From: an uncultured Clostridia bacterium
GTDB lineage: Bacteria; Bacillota; Clostridia; Lachnospirales; Lachnospiraceae
NCBI GenBank assembly: GCA_948467395.1
Contig: CAOKDX010000006.1
Span: forward strand, 1-64,000
Length of the DNA stretch: 64,000 nucleotides
Direction of reading: 5' to 3'
The position numbers and the translations under genes were made by a program. Under the pieces are notes generated by a model, which saw nothing but the letters and a program-made list of their open reading frames with translations, made no database searches and had not been told where the DNA came from. Below, in pieces: positions 19,459-29,354 of the stretch; the first letter of the stretch is position 1; every line of letters begins with the position of its first letter.

Positions 19459-20622
19459 ATGAGCCAAAAAGATTTATCACAGACAATCCCTTACGGCGAC
19501 CTGGCCATCATTCCCCTGGAGAGCAGCAAAATGCTCGGCCGAAGGGTGGATGACCACATCGTGGACTGGAGAAAGAAAACCACCCCGTCCTCATCCATTC
19601 ATTTCAATAATTACAAGAAGGATTCTTATGTTATAGATGCCATATGCCCAAGATTCGGTTCCGGAGAGGCCAAGGGTATTATCAACGAATCTGTCCGCGG
19701 CAAGGATGTATATCTCCTTGTGGACGTATGCAACCACAGTCTCTCTTACAAGGTGTGCGGCCAGATCAACCATATGTCCCCGGATGACCACTATCAGGAT
19801 CTGAAACGGATGATCGCCGCCATCAGCGGAAAGGCAAGACGCATCACTGTCATTATGCCGTTCCTGTACGAGAGCAGACAGCACAAACGCAGCTCCCGCG
19901 AATCCCTGGACTGTGCTCTGGCGCTTCAGGAGCTCACCAATATGGGGGTTGAAAATATTATTACCTTCGACGCCCACGATCCCCGTGTGCAGAATGCGAT
20001 CCCTCTAAAGAGCTTTGAGACAGTCCAGCCCACCTACCAGTTTATCAAGGCACTGCTGGCAAATGTTCCGGATATCCATATGAACCCAAAGGATATGATG
20101 ATCATCAGCCCGGACGAAGGGGCCATGGGCCGCGCCATCTATTTTGCCAATGTGGCCGGCGTGGATGTGGGAACCTTTTATAAGAGAAGGGACTATACGA
20201 AAATCGTAGAGGGCAGAAACCCCATTATTGCCCATGAATTTCTGGGCAGCGATGTAGAGGGAAGGGACGTGGTTGTCATTGACGATATGATTTCCTCCGG
20301 CGAGAGTATGATTGATGTGGCGACAGAGCTGAAACGCCGGAAGGCCAACCGGATCTTCGTGGCTTCTACCTTTGGCCTCTTCACAAATGGTCTGTCCAAA
20401 TTCGACGAGGCCTACAAAAGCGGTCTGATCTACCGCCTGATGACGACTAATCTCGTTTACCAGCCGGCGGAGCTGCTGGAACGGGATTATTATATCGATG
20501 TGGATATGAGCAAATACATCGCCCTCCTCATCGATACCCTGAATCACGATGCATCTATCTCAGAATATCTGAATCCTACCGACCGGATTGAACGGATTCT
20601 GAAAAAATACGGACAGAAATAG
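19459..20622 (+). CDS. prs: Ribose-phosphate pyrophosphokinase
   Basis: The 387-residue enzyme makes PRPP from ribose-5-phosphate and ATP for nucleotide, histidine and tryptophan synthesis. The PRPP-binding loop VVVIDDMISSGESM is clear, as is the ITFDAHDPRVQ segment. It is longer than the classical 315-residue Prs and belongs to the extended clostridial type. Its precise kinetics cannot be inferred. ATGGAGG precedes the ATG at 19459. It lies 55 bases after the helicase loader and may share its transcript. A strong terminator follows. Confidence 0.9.
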   Translation: MSQKDLSQTIPYGDLAIIPLESSKMLGRRVDDHIVDWRKKTTPSSSIHFNNYKKDSYVIDAICPRFGSGEAKGIINESVRGKDVYLLVDVCNHSLSYKVCGQINHMSPDDHYQDLKRMIAAISGKARRITVIMPFLYESRQHKRSSRESLDCALALQELTNMGVENIITFDAHDPRVQNAIPLKSFETVQPTYQFIKALLANVPDIHMNPKDMMIISPDEGAMGRAIYFANVAGVDVGTFYKRRDYTKIVEGRNPIIAHEFLGSDVEGRDVVVIDDMISSGESMIDVATELKRRKANRIFVASTFGLFTNGLSKFDEAYKSGLIYRLMTTNLVYQPAELLERDYYIDVDMSKYIALLIDTLNHDASISEYLNPTDRIERILKKYGQK

Positions 20623-20640
20623 ATAGCGGATCTATTAAAG

Positions 20641-20675
20641 GGACTGCCGCAGGCAATGTGCGGCAGTCCTTTGTT
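20641..20675 (+). terminator. prs terminator
   Basis: GGACTGCCGCA and TGCGGCAGTCC form a perfect 11-bp stem with a 7-base loop, followed by TTTGTTGT. It may also slow transcription arriving from the PBP1A gene. Confidence 0.8.
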
Positions 20676-20703
20676 GTCCATTTTCTTTTTATACTCATTC
20701 CAG

Positions 20704-23025
20704 TTACGCGGCAGGCTCCGCCTCTCCTCCATCCGGCTGTGGTTCCGGGGCCGGGGCCTCCTGTGTCGGTTCCGGCGTATCGGCTGGCGGCTCCGTAGCA
20801 GGCGGCGGCGTCTCTGCCGGCGGCGGTGTAACAGACGGCTTCTTCGTAGCCGTGGGTTTCCTCGTGTCTGCCGGTTCCGGCAGATCATCGTCCGGATCCT
20901 CATCCACTCCCGGCTCATAATCATCCGGGTCTTCATCAATGCTCCCGCCGCCTCCGCTGTAGTCATCCTCATCTTTATCCCTGTTGCCAGTGCCAGAGGA
21001 ACTGCCTCCTGAGGAGGACTGGCTTTTACCGGTTCCCTCAAAGGTAAAATCCTTCGCCTTCAGCTTGGCATGTATCGCATTCATATAGGTCTCCCAGATC
21101 CGCAGCGGATAAGAAGAGCCATACAGGTCAGCCACCGTCCGGGGCGAATCGTATCCCACCCAGACGGCCGTTGTATAGTACGGGGTAAAACCGCAGAACC
21201 ATCCGTCCTTCTTGTCATTGGTGGTTCCCGTCTTACCAGCGCTTATCATTCCGTTCTGCAGGGAGTGTCCCCGGGCCGTGCCCCGGGTCATAACTCCCTT
21301 GAGAATATCCACCATGGCATTTGCCGCATCAACCTTGTAGACTGCTTTTTCCTTTACATCATCATCTACGATAACGTTTCCCTCGGCGTCCAGTATTTTT
21401 ACAATACAGGTAGGCTCCCGGTATTTGCCATTGTTTTCCAGGGCGGCATAGGCGGACGCCATCTCCAATGAGCTCACACCATAGGTGAGACCCCCAAGGG
21501 ATGAGGGGAGATAATAGTCGGACGATACGATCCGGCTAAAGTTCATATCCAGCAGGTACTGCAGCCCCACCTGGGGCTTCAGCTCCTGGAAGAGCTGCCA
21601 CGCCACCGTGTTCAGCGAATTTTCCACCGCAAAGCGCAGCGATACATACCCGTAGTATCTGCCATTAGAATTTGAAGGGCCGTCTTTAAATTTATAATCA
21701 TGGACCGTAGTGCTGGCCGTGCTCCCCCGCTCCAGCGTGGGGGTATAGACCACCAGCGGCTTGATGGAGCTGCCGGGCTGGCGGAAGGACTGATAGGCGC
21801 GGTTCAGCGAAAAACCTTCTGTCTGCTGGCTTCGTCCACCCACCACCGCCACCACCCGGCCCGTCTTATTATCAATGCACACTGCCGATCCCTGCATCTG
21901 GTACATGCCGTTGGTTCCCTTTTCCTTAAAGGAGGAGAGATTGCTGTTCACGGCGGACTGCAGCTCCTTTTGCTTCTGCAGGTCAATGGAGGTGTAGATC
22001 CGGTAGCCGTTGTTTAGAAGCATTTTCTGGGCGGTGGCATACTCGTTGGTATACTCGCTGTCGTAGATCTCCTTCTCGCTCTCGGAATCAAACTCGTTCT
22101 TAAATTCAAAACCATTCACCTTCATCAGGGCGCGTGTGGCGCTATAGGTAACAAAGGTCTGGATATAATCCCTCTTCTTAACCTGCTGGATATTCAGTTT
22201 GATGGTCTCATTATAGGCTTCGTCGTACTCTACCTGATTGATCTCGCCATCGCTGAGCATCTGATCCAGCATACGGTTCTTTCTGCTTACCGTATTGTCA
22301 TAATGTGTCTCCGGATTATACAGGGTGGGATTGTTAGGGATCGCACAGAGAAACACCAGCTGCCCCAGCGACAGTTCCTGGCAGCTCTTGCTGAAATACC
22401 CTTTGGCCGCCGCCTCCAGTCCATAATATCCGTTGGCAAAAAATATCGTATTGAGATAGAATTCCAGAATCTGATCCTTACTGTATTTCTTTTCCAGCTC
22501 CATGGCAATAAAGATCTCCCTTATCTTCCGCTCATAGGTCTTATCCGTATTTAGAAATACGCCCCTGGCCAGCTGCTGGGTAATGGTGGACGCCCCCTGC
22601 GTCTTCTCGCCGTTGTTCTTCACCAGCTCCCAGAAGGCCCGGACAATCCCCCTGAAATCAATGCCGTTGTGGCTGTAAAACTTCTTGTCCTCGGTGACGA
22701 TCATAGCCTTCTTGGCGTAATCCGGAATCGAATCGATATCCAGATAATAGGCGTCCTTTTCTCCTTTCAGAACCGCGATCTGCTTTCCCTTGCTGTTGTA
22801 GGCTATGGATGTCTCGGAGCTGCGGAATGTCTCCGTGGTGGACGCCCTCACCAGAGCCTTTGCCTCATCCTGCATCGCAAAAATATCATCGCCATATTTA
22901 AAATAAAGGATCAATCCCCCCACCAGGATCGTAGTAAGCAGCAGCAACACCATGATCTTTATTACAAGCCAGAATTTCCTGTGCTTTTTATGTTTACTGG
23001 TTTTCTTAGACTTATTCTTCGCCAT
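20704..23025 (-). CDS. Class A penicillin-binding protein (PBP1A-like)
   Basis: The 773-residue bifunctional enzyme polymerises and cross-links peptidoglycan. A basic cytoplasmic tail is followed by one membrane segment (about 18-42), a GT51 transglycosylase domain (EDKKFYSHNG near 110, GASTITQQLARG), and a transpeptidase domain with SSIK near 422, SLN in ENSLNTVAW, and KTG in SAGKTGTTNDKKDG near 598. The last ~110 residues are a low-complexity Gly/Asp/Pro/Glu tail. GGGAGG precedes the ATG. A consensus promoter is present. Confidence 0.93.
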   Translation of the reverse strand: MAKNKSKKTSKHKKHRKFWLVIKIMVLLLLTTILVGGLILYFKYGDDIFAMQDEAKALVRASTTETFRSSETSIAYNSKGKQIAVLKGEKDAYYLDIDSIPDYAKKAMIVTEDKKFYSHNGIDFRGIVRAFWELVKNNGEKTQGASTITQQLARGVFLNTDKTYERKIREIFIAMELEKKYSKDQILEFYLNTIFFANGYYGLEAAAKGYFSKSCQELSLGQLVFLCAIPNNPTLYNPETHYDNTVSRKNRMLDQMLSDGEINQVEYDEAYNETIKLNIQQVKKRDYIQTFVTYSATRALMKVNGFEFKNEFDSESEKEIYDSEYTNEYATAQKMLLNNGYRIYTSIDLQKQKELQSAVNSNLSSFKEKGTNGMYQMQGSAVCIDNKTGRVVAVVGGRSQQTEGFSLNRAYQSFRQPGSSIKPLVVYTPTLERGSTASTTVHDYKFKDGPSNSNGRYYGYVSLRFAVENSLNTVAWQLFQELKPQVGLQYLLDMNFSRIVSSDYYLPSSLGGLTYGVSSLEMASAYAALENNGKYREPTCIVKILDAEGNVIVDDDVKEKAVYKVDAANAMVDILKGVMTRGTARGHSLQNGMISAGKTGTTNDKKDGWFCGFTPYYTTAVWVGYDSPRTVADLYGSSYPLRIWETYMNAIHAKLKAKDFTFEGTGKSQSSSGGSSSGTGNRDKDEDDYSGGGGSIDEDPDDYEPGVDEDPDDDLPEPADTRKPTATKKPSVTPPPAETPPPATEPPADTPEPTQEAPAPEPQPDGGEAEPAA

Positions 23026-23114
23026 CTTAAAACCTCCCTTTTTGAATCCACACCCTTGTTACTTAATTGTGCCGGCACGGCAGAAATCACACTCCGCCGG
23101 ACTGGTATCTCTAC

Positions 23115-23143
23115 ATTATACCGCATTTCATCCTATGTTGCAA
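23115..23143 (-). promoter_or_regulatory. Promoter of the PBP1A gene
   Basis: TTGCAA (23138-23143) and TATAAT (23115-23120) are 17 bp apart. The -35 lies inside the end of the glycosyltransferase gene. Confidence 0.65.
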
Positions 23144-24315
23144 AGTATTTCTTTGTGAAGGCGCTCTGCCCGCTGCTCCCATGTATGACGCGCCTTTGCC
23201 GTCCTCCATGCCCGGTTCCGTATCTCCTCCCACGCCTCCCGGTCCGCCAGAAGGCTCTGGATGCGGTCCGGCAGCTCTTCCCGTGCATCCAGCTCATAGA
23301 ACATTACATCCTTCCCGTCCTCCAGCTCCTCCCTGAGGTAACGGCTCCAGTCGGTAAAGCAGACAGCCCCGTTCAGCATGGAATTAAATACCCGGTCATG
23401 GGCTCCATCCTTAAACCAAGGCATCACGTTCAACGAGATCCTGGCGCGGCTGAGTTCGCGCAGGCATGCCGCCGAATCCACCAGACCGCCCCTTATGATA
23501 TTCTCCGGACGGCGGCATTTGAGACTGTCCCAGCCGGAGCCGAGACAGGTCACCGTGAGTCCCGCCTCAGCCAGTGTCCTCACGATCTCCCCCCGGAAAT
23601 AATTTCTCACATACAGATCGATCATAACCATATTCGGCATGATATCCCGGATACCGGCCTCCGTGATATCCTCCACCTCCTCCCAGAGATGTCTTATGAT
23701 CCCCTGAGTCATATCCAGATGCGGATGGGCGATAAAATCATCAATGATGCCATGATAGAAGGCCGTATACTCATCGTCAATCCGCGTAATGTCCTTTTCA
23801 AACCGCTCCGGCGGCGTGTAATTCCCCGTAAATAGCAGATCGATGGGCCTGTCCTCCCACCCGGGCAGCGTCCCCTCCTCCCAGAGTGTAGTTCCCGCCA
23901 GCGGCAGAAAGGGTCCCCGTCTCAGCTCCGGAAAGAATCTCTGCAGATATCTCTCATGCTCCCGGTCAATGGAAACCTGCATATAGTCCGCCGGCAGAAA
24001 GGGCAGGAACCGGTGATAGTAAAACGGGTGGTCCACAACAATATTGATAAAGGGAATCTCCCGGGCCTCAAAGAAATTGACGCCGTGCACATCCACCATA
24101 TAATCCTCTCCGCTGCAGCCGTCAAAATTGAAGCTGACAGCGGCAGTCACCTTAGGCCGGCTGAAATCCAGCAGGCGTGACAGGCTGTCATAGCTGTGGC
24201 ACTGGTCAAAATAGAATACCTCGTAGCCCAGCCCCTCCAATGCCTTTCCCATCTGCAGGCTGAAAAACCACAGTGTCTCGATTCCATGGGTAAATAATAC
24301 AATCCTCTGTATCAT
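23128..24315 (-). CDS. CgeB-like glycosyltransferase
   Basis: This 395-residue protein resembles the CgeB/DUF3880 family: an N-terminal Rossmann-like half (RIVLFTHGIETLWFFSLQMGKAL) and a C-terminal glycosyltransferase group 1-type segment with RGGLVDSAACLRELSRARISLNVMPW split across a typical donor-binding region. In B. subtilis CgeB acts in the outermost spore layer. Here the acceptor is unknown, and a surface or spore glycan role is only suggested by the family. GAGGAG precedes the ATG. It lies just after the hydrogenase terminator. Confidence 0.75.
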   Translation of the reverse strand: MIQRIVLFTHGIETLWFFSLQMGKALEGLGYEVFYFDQCHSYDSLSRLLDFSRPKVTAAVSFNFDGCSGEDYMVDVHGVNFFEAREIPFINIVVDHPFYYHRFLPFLPADYMQVSIDREHERYLQRFFPELRRGPFLPLAGTTLWEEGTLPGWEDRPIDLLFTGNYTPPERFEKDITRIDDEYTAFYHGIIDDFIAHPHLDMTQGIIRHLWEEVEDITEAGIRDIMPNMVMIDLYVRNYFRGEIVRTLAEAGLTVTCLGSGWDSLKCRRPENIIRGGLVDSAACLRELSRARISLNVMPWFKDGAHDRVFNSMLNGAVCFTDWSRYLREELEDGKDVMFYELDAREELPDRIQSLLADREAWEEIRNRAWRTAKARHTWEQRAERLHKEILCNIG

Positions 24316-24334
24316 GGCTCTCTCTCCTCTGATT

Positions 24335-24366
24335 GGAAAAATGCGCCCGCAACGGACGCATTTTCC
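24335..24366 (-). terminator. Terminator of the hydrogenase operon
   Basis: On the minus strand AAAATGCGTCCG and CGGGCGCATTTT form a 12-bp stem (one G-U) with a TTG loop and a T-run. Confidence 0.75.
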
Positions 24367-24391
24367 TTATTCCGGACAGGCTTCTCCCCTG

Positions 24392-25891
24392 TCACGGCAG
24401 TTCAATCTGTGAATACTCCTTCGGCGGCAGCGCCGTAGTGGAGTCCTTGACAAACTTCTTAACCGCCTGCGCCGCCTTCGGTATGGCAATGTTCGTGCCC
24501 ACACCGGCCACACAGCCCCCCGGACAGCCCATTCCCTCGATCATGCAGCCATCCTTCTTTCCCGCTTTGGCAAGCAGAAGCATCTTCTGGCAGTCCGCCA
24601 GCCCCTCCGCATGCTCGATATATACTTCCGTATCCGGATAATATTCGTTGATGCAGTTCTCGATGGCACTGGCCACTCCTCCCGCAACGGCATATCCCCG
24701 CCCGGTGCCGGTGGCGTCGTGAATCGGCTCCTCACAGTCATAGGTCTCCATATCAATGCCCTTGGCGGTGAAAATCGCATCCAGCTCTTCAAATGTTATA
24801 ACAAAATCCACATCACTCCGCACCGATGTACGGGAGGCCTCCAGCTTCTTCGCCGCACAGGGACCAACAAACACGATCTTGCAGTCGGGGTGACGTCTCT
24901 TGATGGTGCGCGCTGTGGCCACCATCGGCGTCAGTGCACTGGATACTGTCTCCACCATATCCGGCAGCGTCCGTTTCGCCAGCATCGACCAGGCTGGGCA
25001 GCAGGAGGTCAGAAGAAACGGCAGTTCCCCAGTCTTTACTTCGTTTACATAATGTCTCGCCTCTGTAATGGCGCCGATATCCGCACCCAGCGCCACCTCA
25101 TATACATCTGCAAAGCCGATCTCCTTCAGGGCCGCCTTGATCTTCCAGAGGCGCACATCATCCCCGAACTGACCGATTACCGCCGGCGCCAGCTCCGCAA
25201 TGACCGGTCCCTTTTTCATGGCCTGGATCAGCTGGAAGATCTGCGATTTATCTGCGATGGCACCAAAGGGGCAACTGGCCATGCACTGTCCGCATTTTAC
25301 GCACTTGTCATTGTCAATATACGCCCTCCCCCGCTTGTCCGTGCTGATGGCATTGATGCCGCAGGCGGCGGAACAGGGACGGACTTTTTTCGCAATGGCG
25401 CTGTAAGGGCAGATAGCCTTACATTTACCACATTTAATACATTTCTCCTTATCGATATAGGATTTTCCGTTGACCATGGAGATGGCGCCCTTGGGACATA
25501 CCTCCACACACGGATGCGCCACACAGCCGCGGCACTGGTTTGTCACCTCGTATACATTGTCCTCACACATGTCACAAGCAGAGGGGATCACCTGCATCAA
25601 TGGCGGCTCATAATATTTCTCCGCCACATTGCTGGCATCCAGACCGCTTGTTACATGGACCGGTTCATCATCCGGCCGCAGGGACAGTCCCAGCGCCAGG
25701 CGCACGCGCTCAGAACAGATGGCCCGCTCCCGGTAGATGCTCTCCCGATACAGCGGCGTATCCCCCGGGGTAATCTTGTATGGTATCGCCTCGATATCAT
25801 CATTGACACTGGTAGAGTCAAACGCCACCCTGGCCACTTCCGTAAAAACCTGTTTGCGCAGCCCCTTGATCGGGGTATTGATTCCTCTCAT
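24392..25891 (-). CDS. [FeFe]-hydrogenase-like protein, group B type
   Basis: The 499-residue protein has several cysteine clusters for 4Fe-4S binding (residues 120-134, 151-161, 173-177, 197-207), then an H-cluster domain with the three signature loops: L1 TSCCPAW (295-301), L2 GPCAAKK (343-349) and L3 EGMGCPGGC (452-460). These deviate from group A (TSCCPGW, MPCxxKK) and resemble the poorly characterised monomeric group B of Clostridia, which may evolve or sense H2. Start at 25891 with GAGGTTAAT. The upstream extension has no site. It follows the GGDEF gene by 55 bases. Confidence 0.88.
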   Translation of the reverse strand: MRGINTPIKGLRKQVFTEVARVAFDSTSVNDDIEAIPYKITPGDTPLYRESIYRERAICSERVRLALGLSLRPDDEPVHVTSGLDASNVAEKYYEPPLMQVIPSACDMCEDNVYEVTNQCRGCVAHPCVEVCPKGAISMVNGKSYIDKEKCIKCGKCKAICPYSAIAKKVRPCSAACGINAISTDKRGRAYIDNDKCVKCGQCMASCPFGAIADKSQIFQLIQAMKKGPVIAELAPAVIGQFGDDVRLWKIKAALKEIGFADVYEVALGADIGAITEARHYVNEVKTGELPFLLTSCCPAWSMLAKRTLPDMVETVSSALTPMVATARTIKRRHPDCKIVFVGPCAAKKLEASRTSVRSDVDFVITFEELDAIFTAKGIDMETYDCEEPIHDATGTGRGYAVAGGVASAIENCINEYYPDTEVYIEHAEGLADCQKMLLLAKAGKKDGCMIEGMGCPGGCVAGVGTNIAIPKAAQAVKKFVKDSTTALPPKEYSQIELP

Positions 25892-25931
25892 ATTAACCTC
25901 ATTCCTTTCTTTATTTATGACCGCTGTTCCT

Positions 25932-25944
25932 AGCTCAATGGCGC
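25932..25944. repeat. Half copy of the dispersed palindrome
   Basis: AGCTCAATGGCGC is identical to the left part of the palindrome at 10042-10063. Here the right arm is replaced by AGCTA. Again it abuts a stop codon (GGDEF gene, 25947-25949). Confidence 0.55.
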
Positions 25945-25946
25945 AG

Positions 25947-27209
25947 CTATTTCTGAACCACAATCTGATGGCGGCCGTGTTCCTTTCCGAAATACAGCAA
26001 TTCATCGGCCCTGTTAATGGCCGTCTCAAACTTCTCTGTCTCATTCCATGTCACGACACCGAAGGTCATACTGATCCGGAATCTTGCTCCGCTGTGTTCA
26101 AATTCCTTTTCCTCCAGTTCATCATTGATCCGGCAGAGCCTTTCATACAGTACCGGGAGCTCCCCCTCCATGACAAGGAGAAACTCCTCTCCCCCCCACC
26201 GGGATACAAATCCGCTGTTGTCCATGCCCTTCTGCAGCACCTCCGCTACATAGCGGAGCACCTCGTCTCCCTTTTCATGGCCGTACTGATCGTTGACCCG
26301 CTTAAAGAAGTCAATATCTCCCATAGCCACGCCGTACTCCTCCCCGGACTGGCGCTTTTCCGCCTGGATCATACAGGCACGGCGGTTCAGCAGCCAGGTC
26401 AGTGGATCGCGGGAAACCATATTCTCCAGCGAACGGCTCACGATAACGGCATCCTCTCCGATTTCCGCCAGCTCGTCCCGGCGTTCTGTTACATTCCGCG
26501 GCATCTCCTGTAAAAAGTCTCCCTTTGCCAGTCCGTGGAGAAAGCTCTTGATGGACTGGACGGCAACTGCAATCCTGTGGGACAGTGCATTGCAGAGGGC
26601 GCTGGCCAGAAGAATCACAATGCTGCAGAGAATAACATTTCTCCATATAATTGCATAGACGGAACGGTTTATGGCGTCCACCGCTTTCCCGGCAAAGCTG
26701 ATACCGGCCACCTCCCCTGCGGCATTCCGGATGGGAACATAGTAGCCGTAATACTTCTGCCCATTAATGTTTATCTTCCGGGAAAAGTACTCCTGCCCCT
26801 GTTCCAGCACCGCTTCCCTGACGGATTCCGGTATGTCCGTCCCGATAAGACGCCTGCCCTGCTCATCCTGGATCGTGGTCAGGCACCGCTTTGTGCCGAT
26901 ACAGATTGAGGCATCCGCCCCCGTATCCTTTTTGAATCTGTCTAGTATGTCGAAATCCGAGGTGATCTCCGATTCTCCCTTCATCACCTTTCCATCCTGA
27001 TAGGAAAATTCTCCCTCATACGCCAGATCGTAAATGCTGATCAGGCTGTGTGCCAGTCCCGAAAGGCTCTGTTCCACCTCGTAGCCCATCCCCTCCCGAA
27101 GGGATCTCTGGGCATATACAGTCAGCACGACCCCCAAAATAATAACTGGTATTACCGATGCCAGCATAATAGAAAATCTAAGGCTCTTTCTCTTCTTCTC
27201 CCCAGCCAT
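25947..27209 (-). CDS. Membrane-bound diguanylate cyclase (GGDEF)
   Basis: This 420-residue protein has two membrane helices (about 13-33 and 185-207) flanking an extracytoplasmic single-Cache-like sensor domain. A linker of HAMP type follows, then a GGDEF domain with an intact GGEEF active site near residue 337. It should make cyclic di-GMP in response to an external ligand. No RxxD inhibitory site precedes GGEEF. Two starts are possible: TTG at 27233 overlapping the symporter stop, or ATG at 27209. I prefer the latter. The preceding gene is a transporter, which hints at a shared ligand. Confidence 0.88.
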   Translation of the reverse strand: MAGEKKRKSLRFSIMLASVIPVIILGVVLTVYAQRSLREGMGYEVEQSLSGLAHSLISIYDLAYEGEFSYQDGKVMKGESEITSDFDILDRFKKDTGADASICIGTKRCLTTIQDEQGRRLIGTDIPESVREAVLEQGQEYFSRKININGQKYYGYYVPIRNAAGEVAGISFAGKAVDAINRSVYAIIWRNVILCSIVILLASALCNALSHRIAVAVQSIKSFLHGLAKGDFLQEMPRNVTERRDELAEIGEDAVIVSRSLENMVSRDPLTWLLNRRACMIQAEKRQSGEEYGVAMGDIDFFKRVNDQYGHEKGDEVLRYVAEVLQKGMDNSGFVSRWGGEEFLLVMEGELPVLYERLCRINDELEEKEFEHSGARFRISMTFGVVTWNETEKFETAINRADELLYFGKEHGRHQIVVQK

Positions 27210-27229
27210 TTTCAATTCTCGCCTTTCAC

Positions 27230-28756
27230 TCAATGTATCCCTTCTTCATCCTCGTCCGGCAGTGCAAGCTTCTGCTCTACAGTCACTTTCGCATCCAGGC
27301 ACATAAATATCCCCTCCACCTTCTCCGGATCCGGTTTCGGCGTCAGCAGGCTGACCACCGGAACTACCACAAGCCCTGCAATCATAGCGACTGCCCCCGC
27401 ATTGATGGGGGATGCGATATATTTGAAAAACATATTGGAGACCGTGATGCCCACTCCGCAGACAAAACTTGCCCACACGGCCGCCCTTGTAACGCCCTTC
27501 CAGTAGAGACCGTAGAGAAACGGAGCCAGAAACGCACCTGCCAGGGCCCCCCATGAGATTCCCATAAGCTGTGCAATAAATGCCGGCGGGTCAAGGGCGA
27601 TAACGACAGATAATATAATAAAGAACGCAAGCAGGATCCTCATCCAGACAAGCTGCTTCGTCTCGTCCATGTCTTTCACAAACAACGGCTTGATAAAATC
27701 CAGAGTCAGGGTAGAGCTGGATGTCAGGACGAGACTGGACAGGGTGGACATGGATGCCGACAGAACCAGTACGATCACAATTCCGATAAGTATGTCCGGA
27801 AGAGACGACAGCATGGTGGGAATAATCGTATCGTAGGCAACCGATCCGTCCGCCGCCGGAGTCACTCCGGAAATCTGGCTGAACCCGCCGAGGAAATAAC
27901 AGCCGCCGGATACGACTACCGCGAAGAGGGTAGAAATGATCGTTCCGGTATGCACCGCCTTCTCATCTTTGATGGCATAGAATTTCTGGATCATCTGGGG
28001 CAGGCCCCAGGTTCCCAGGGAGGTCAGGATCACCACCCCCAGCAGGTTCAGGGGATCCGGTCCCAGGAAGGAGGCATAGGCTCCCGGCATTACGTCGCTG
28101 GGGACGGCTGCCAGCTCCTTCACCGCCGTCATAAATCCGCCGTGCCCGCTCAGGACAGCCGCAATCACTGCCACGATGCCGAACAGCATAATAATCCCCT
28201 GTATCAGATCGTTCAGTGCGGTGGCCATATAGCCCCCTATGATCACATAGGCCCCCGTCAGCACCGCCATTACCACAACACACACACGGTAATCCACATC
28301 AAAGGCGATGGCGAACAGATTGGACAGGCCGTTGTAGACTGACGCCGTGTAAGGAATCAGAAAAATAAACGCAATCATGGATGCCGCCACCCGCAGGCTG
28401 CCGCTGTCATAGCGTTTGGCAAAGAAATCCGGCATAGTCATGGACTTGAGATGCTTCGTCATGATCCGGGTCCTGCGCCCCAGTACCACCCAGGCCAGCA
28501 GGGAACCCAGAAGGGCGTTCCCGATTCCGATCCATGTGGACGCCATACCATAGCGATATCCGAATTGTCCCGCATATCCGACGAATACAACCGCTGAAAA
28601 GTAAGATGTCCCATAGGCAAAGGCCGTGAGCCATGGTCCCACGGACCTGCCTCCCAGCACAAAGCCGTTTACATTCGTCGCATGTTTCCTGGCATATACC
28701 CCCACGCCGATCATCACCGCAAAGAAGATGATCAGCAGTAATACTTTCACTACCAT
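27230..28756 (-). CDS. Sodium:solute symporter family protein
   Basis: This 508-residue, highly hydrophobic protein has about 13 predicted membrane helices and the SSS-family pattern, including an N-terminal helix, GGRSVGPWLTAFAYGTSYFSA, and GGYMATALNDLIQG. Relatives import proline, pantothenate or other small organics with Na+. The substrate is not known. An ATG at 28768 overlaps the GGAGGT ribosome binding site, so 28756 is the start. The stop overlaps the possible TTG start of the GGDEF gene. Confidence 0.88.
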   Translation of the reverse strand: MVVKVLLLIIFFAVMIGVGVYARKHATNVNGFVLGGRSVGPWLTAFAYGTSYFSAVVFVGYAGQFGYRYGMASTWIGIGNALLGSLLAWVVLGRRTRIMTKHLKSMTMPDFFAKRYDSGSLRVAASMIAFIFLIPYTASVYNGLSNLFAIAFDVDYRVCVVVMAVLTGAYVIIGGYMATALNDLIQGIIMLFGIVAVIAAVLSGHGGFMTAVKELAAVPSDVMPGAYASFLGPDPLNLLGVVILTSLGTWGLPQMIQKFYAIKDEKAVHTGTIISTLFAVVVSGGCYFLGGFSQISGVTPAADGSVAYDTIIPTMLSSLPDILIGIVIVLVLSASMSTLSSLVLTSSSTLTLDFIKPLFVKDMDETKQLVWMRILLAFFIILSVVIALDPPAFIAQLMGISWGALAGAFLAPFLYGLYWKGVTRAAVWASFVCGVGITVSNMFFKYIASPINAGAVAMIAGLVVVPVVSLLTPKPDPEKVEGIFMCLDAKVTVEQKLALPDEDEEGIH

Positions 28757-28815
28757 ATGTACCTCCAAATATATCTCTATTTTTTATATTTTTTGTCTGT
28801 CCGGGACACGCCGTT

Positions 28816-29319
28816 TCATGGCTCTTCCCGCCACCGGAGACGATGTAATTCTCCGGCCCTGTTCAGATTCCCAAAGCCCTGCTGCCGCAGCGCCTCGTAC
28901 AGAACTACCGCCACGGAGTTTCCCAGATTCAGGGAACGGATATCCCCAAACATAGGGATCCTCACCGCCGTCTCCTGGTGCTCCACCAGAATCTCCTCTG
29001 GAATGCCGGCACTCTCCCTGCCAAACATAATGTAACAGCCGTCCTCATACTGCACCTCGCTGTATACCTGCCTGGCCTTCGTTGTGGCCATATAGATCCT
29101 TGCGCCGGCATTTTTACTGAGAAAATCAGCATAGCCGTCATAGACGCGGTAATCCAGCTTGTCCCAGTAATCCAGCCCCGCTCTCCGCACCTGTTTCTCA
29201 TTGATCTGGAATCCCATGGGACCGATCAGGTGCAGCCGCGCTCCCGCCGCCACACAGGTCCTTCCAATATTCCCTGTATTTGCCGGTATCTCCGGCTCCA
29301 GTAAAACGATATTCAACAC
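28816..29319 (-). CDS. trmL: tRNA (cytidine(34)-2'-O)-methyltransferase
   Basis: The 167-residue SPOUT methyltransferase matches TrmL, which methylates the wobble ribose of tRNA-Leu. The N-terminus NIVLLEPEIPANTGNIGRTC, GPMGF, the FGRESAGIPEEIL motif and RSLNLGNSVAV close to the C-terminus (the knot) are diagnostic. The start is GTG at 29319 with a weak GTGGGGA site. It lies after a hairpin with an overlapping promoter. Confidence 0.92.
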   Translation of the reverse strand: MLNIVLLEPEIPANTGNIGRTCVAAGARLHLIGPMGFQINEKQVRRAGLDYWDKLDYRVYDGYADFLSKNAGARIYMATTKARQVYSEVQYEDGCYIMFGRESAGIPEEILVEHQETAVRIPMFGDIRSLNLGNSVAVVLYEALRQQGFGNLNRAGELHRLRWREEP

Positions 29320-29354
29320 AATGATATCCCCACTCTGTCCTCTTTTTTGGCAAT

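Noticed and set aside
24611-25933. A 440-codon plus-strand frame
   Set aside because: It is the antisense shadow of the hydrogenase gene, whose motifs are clear.
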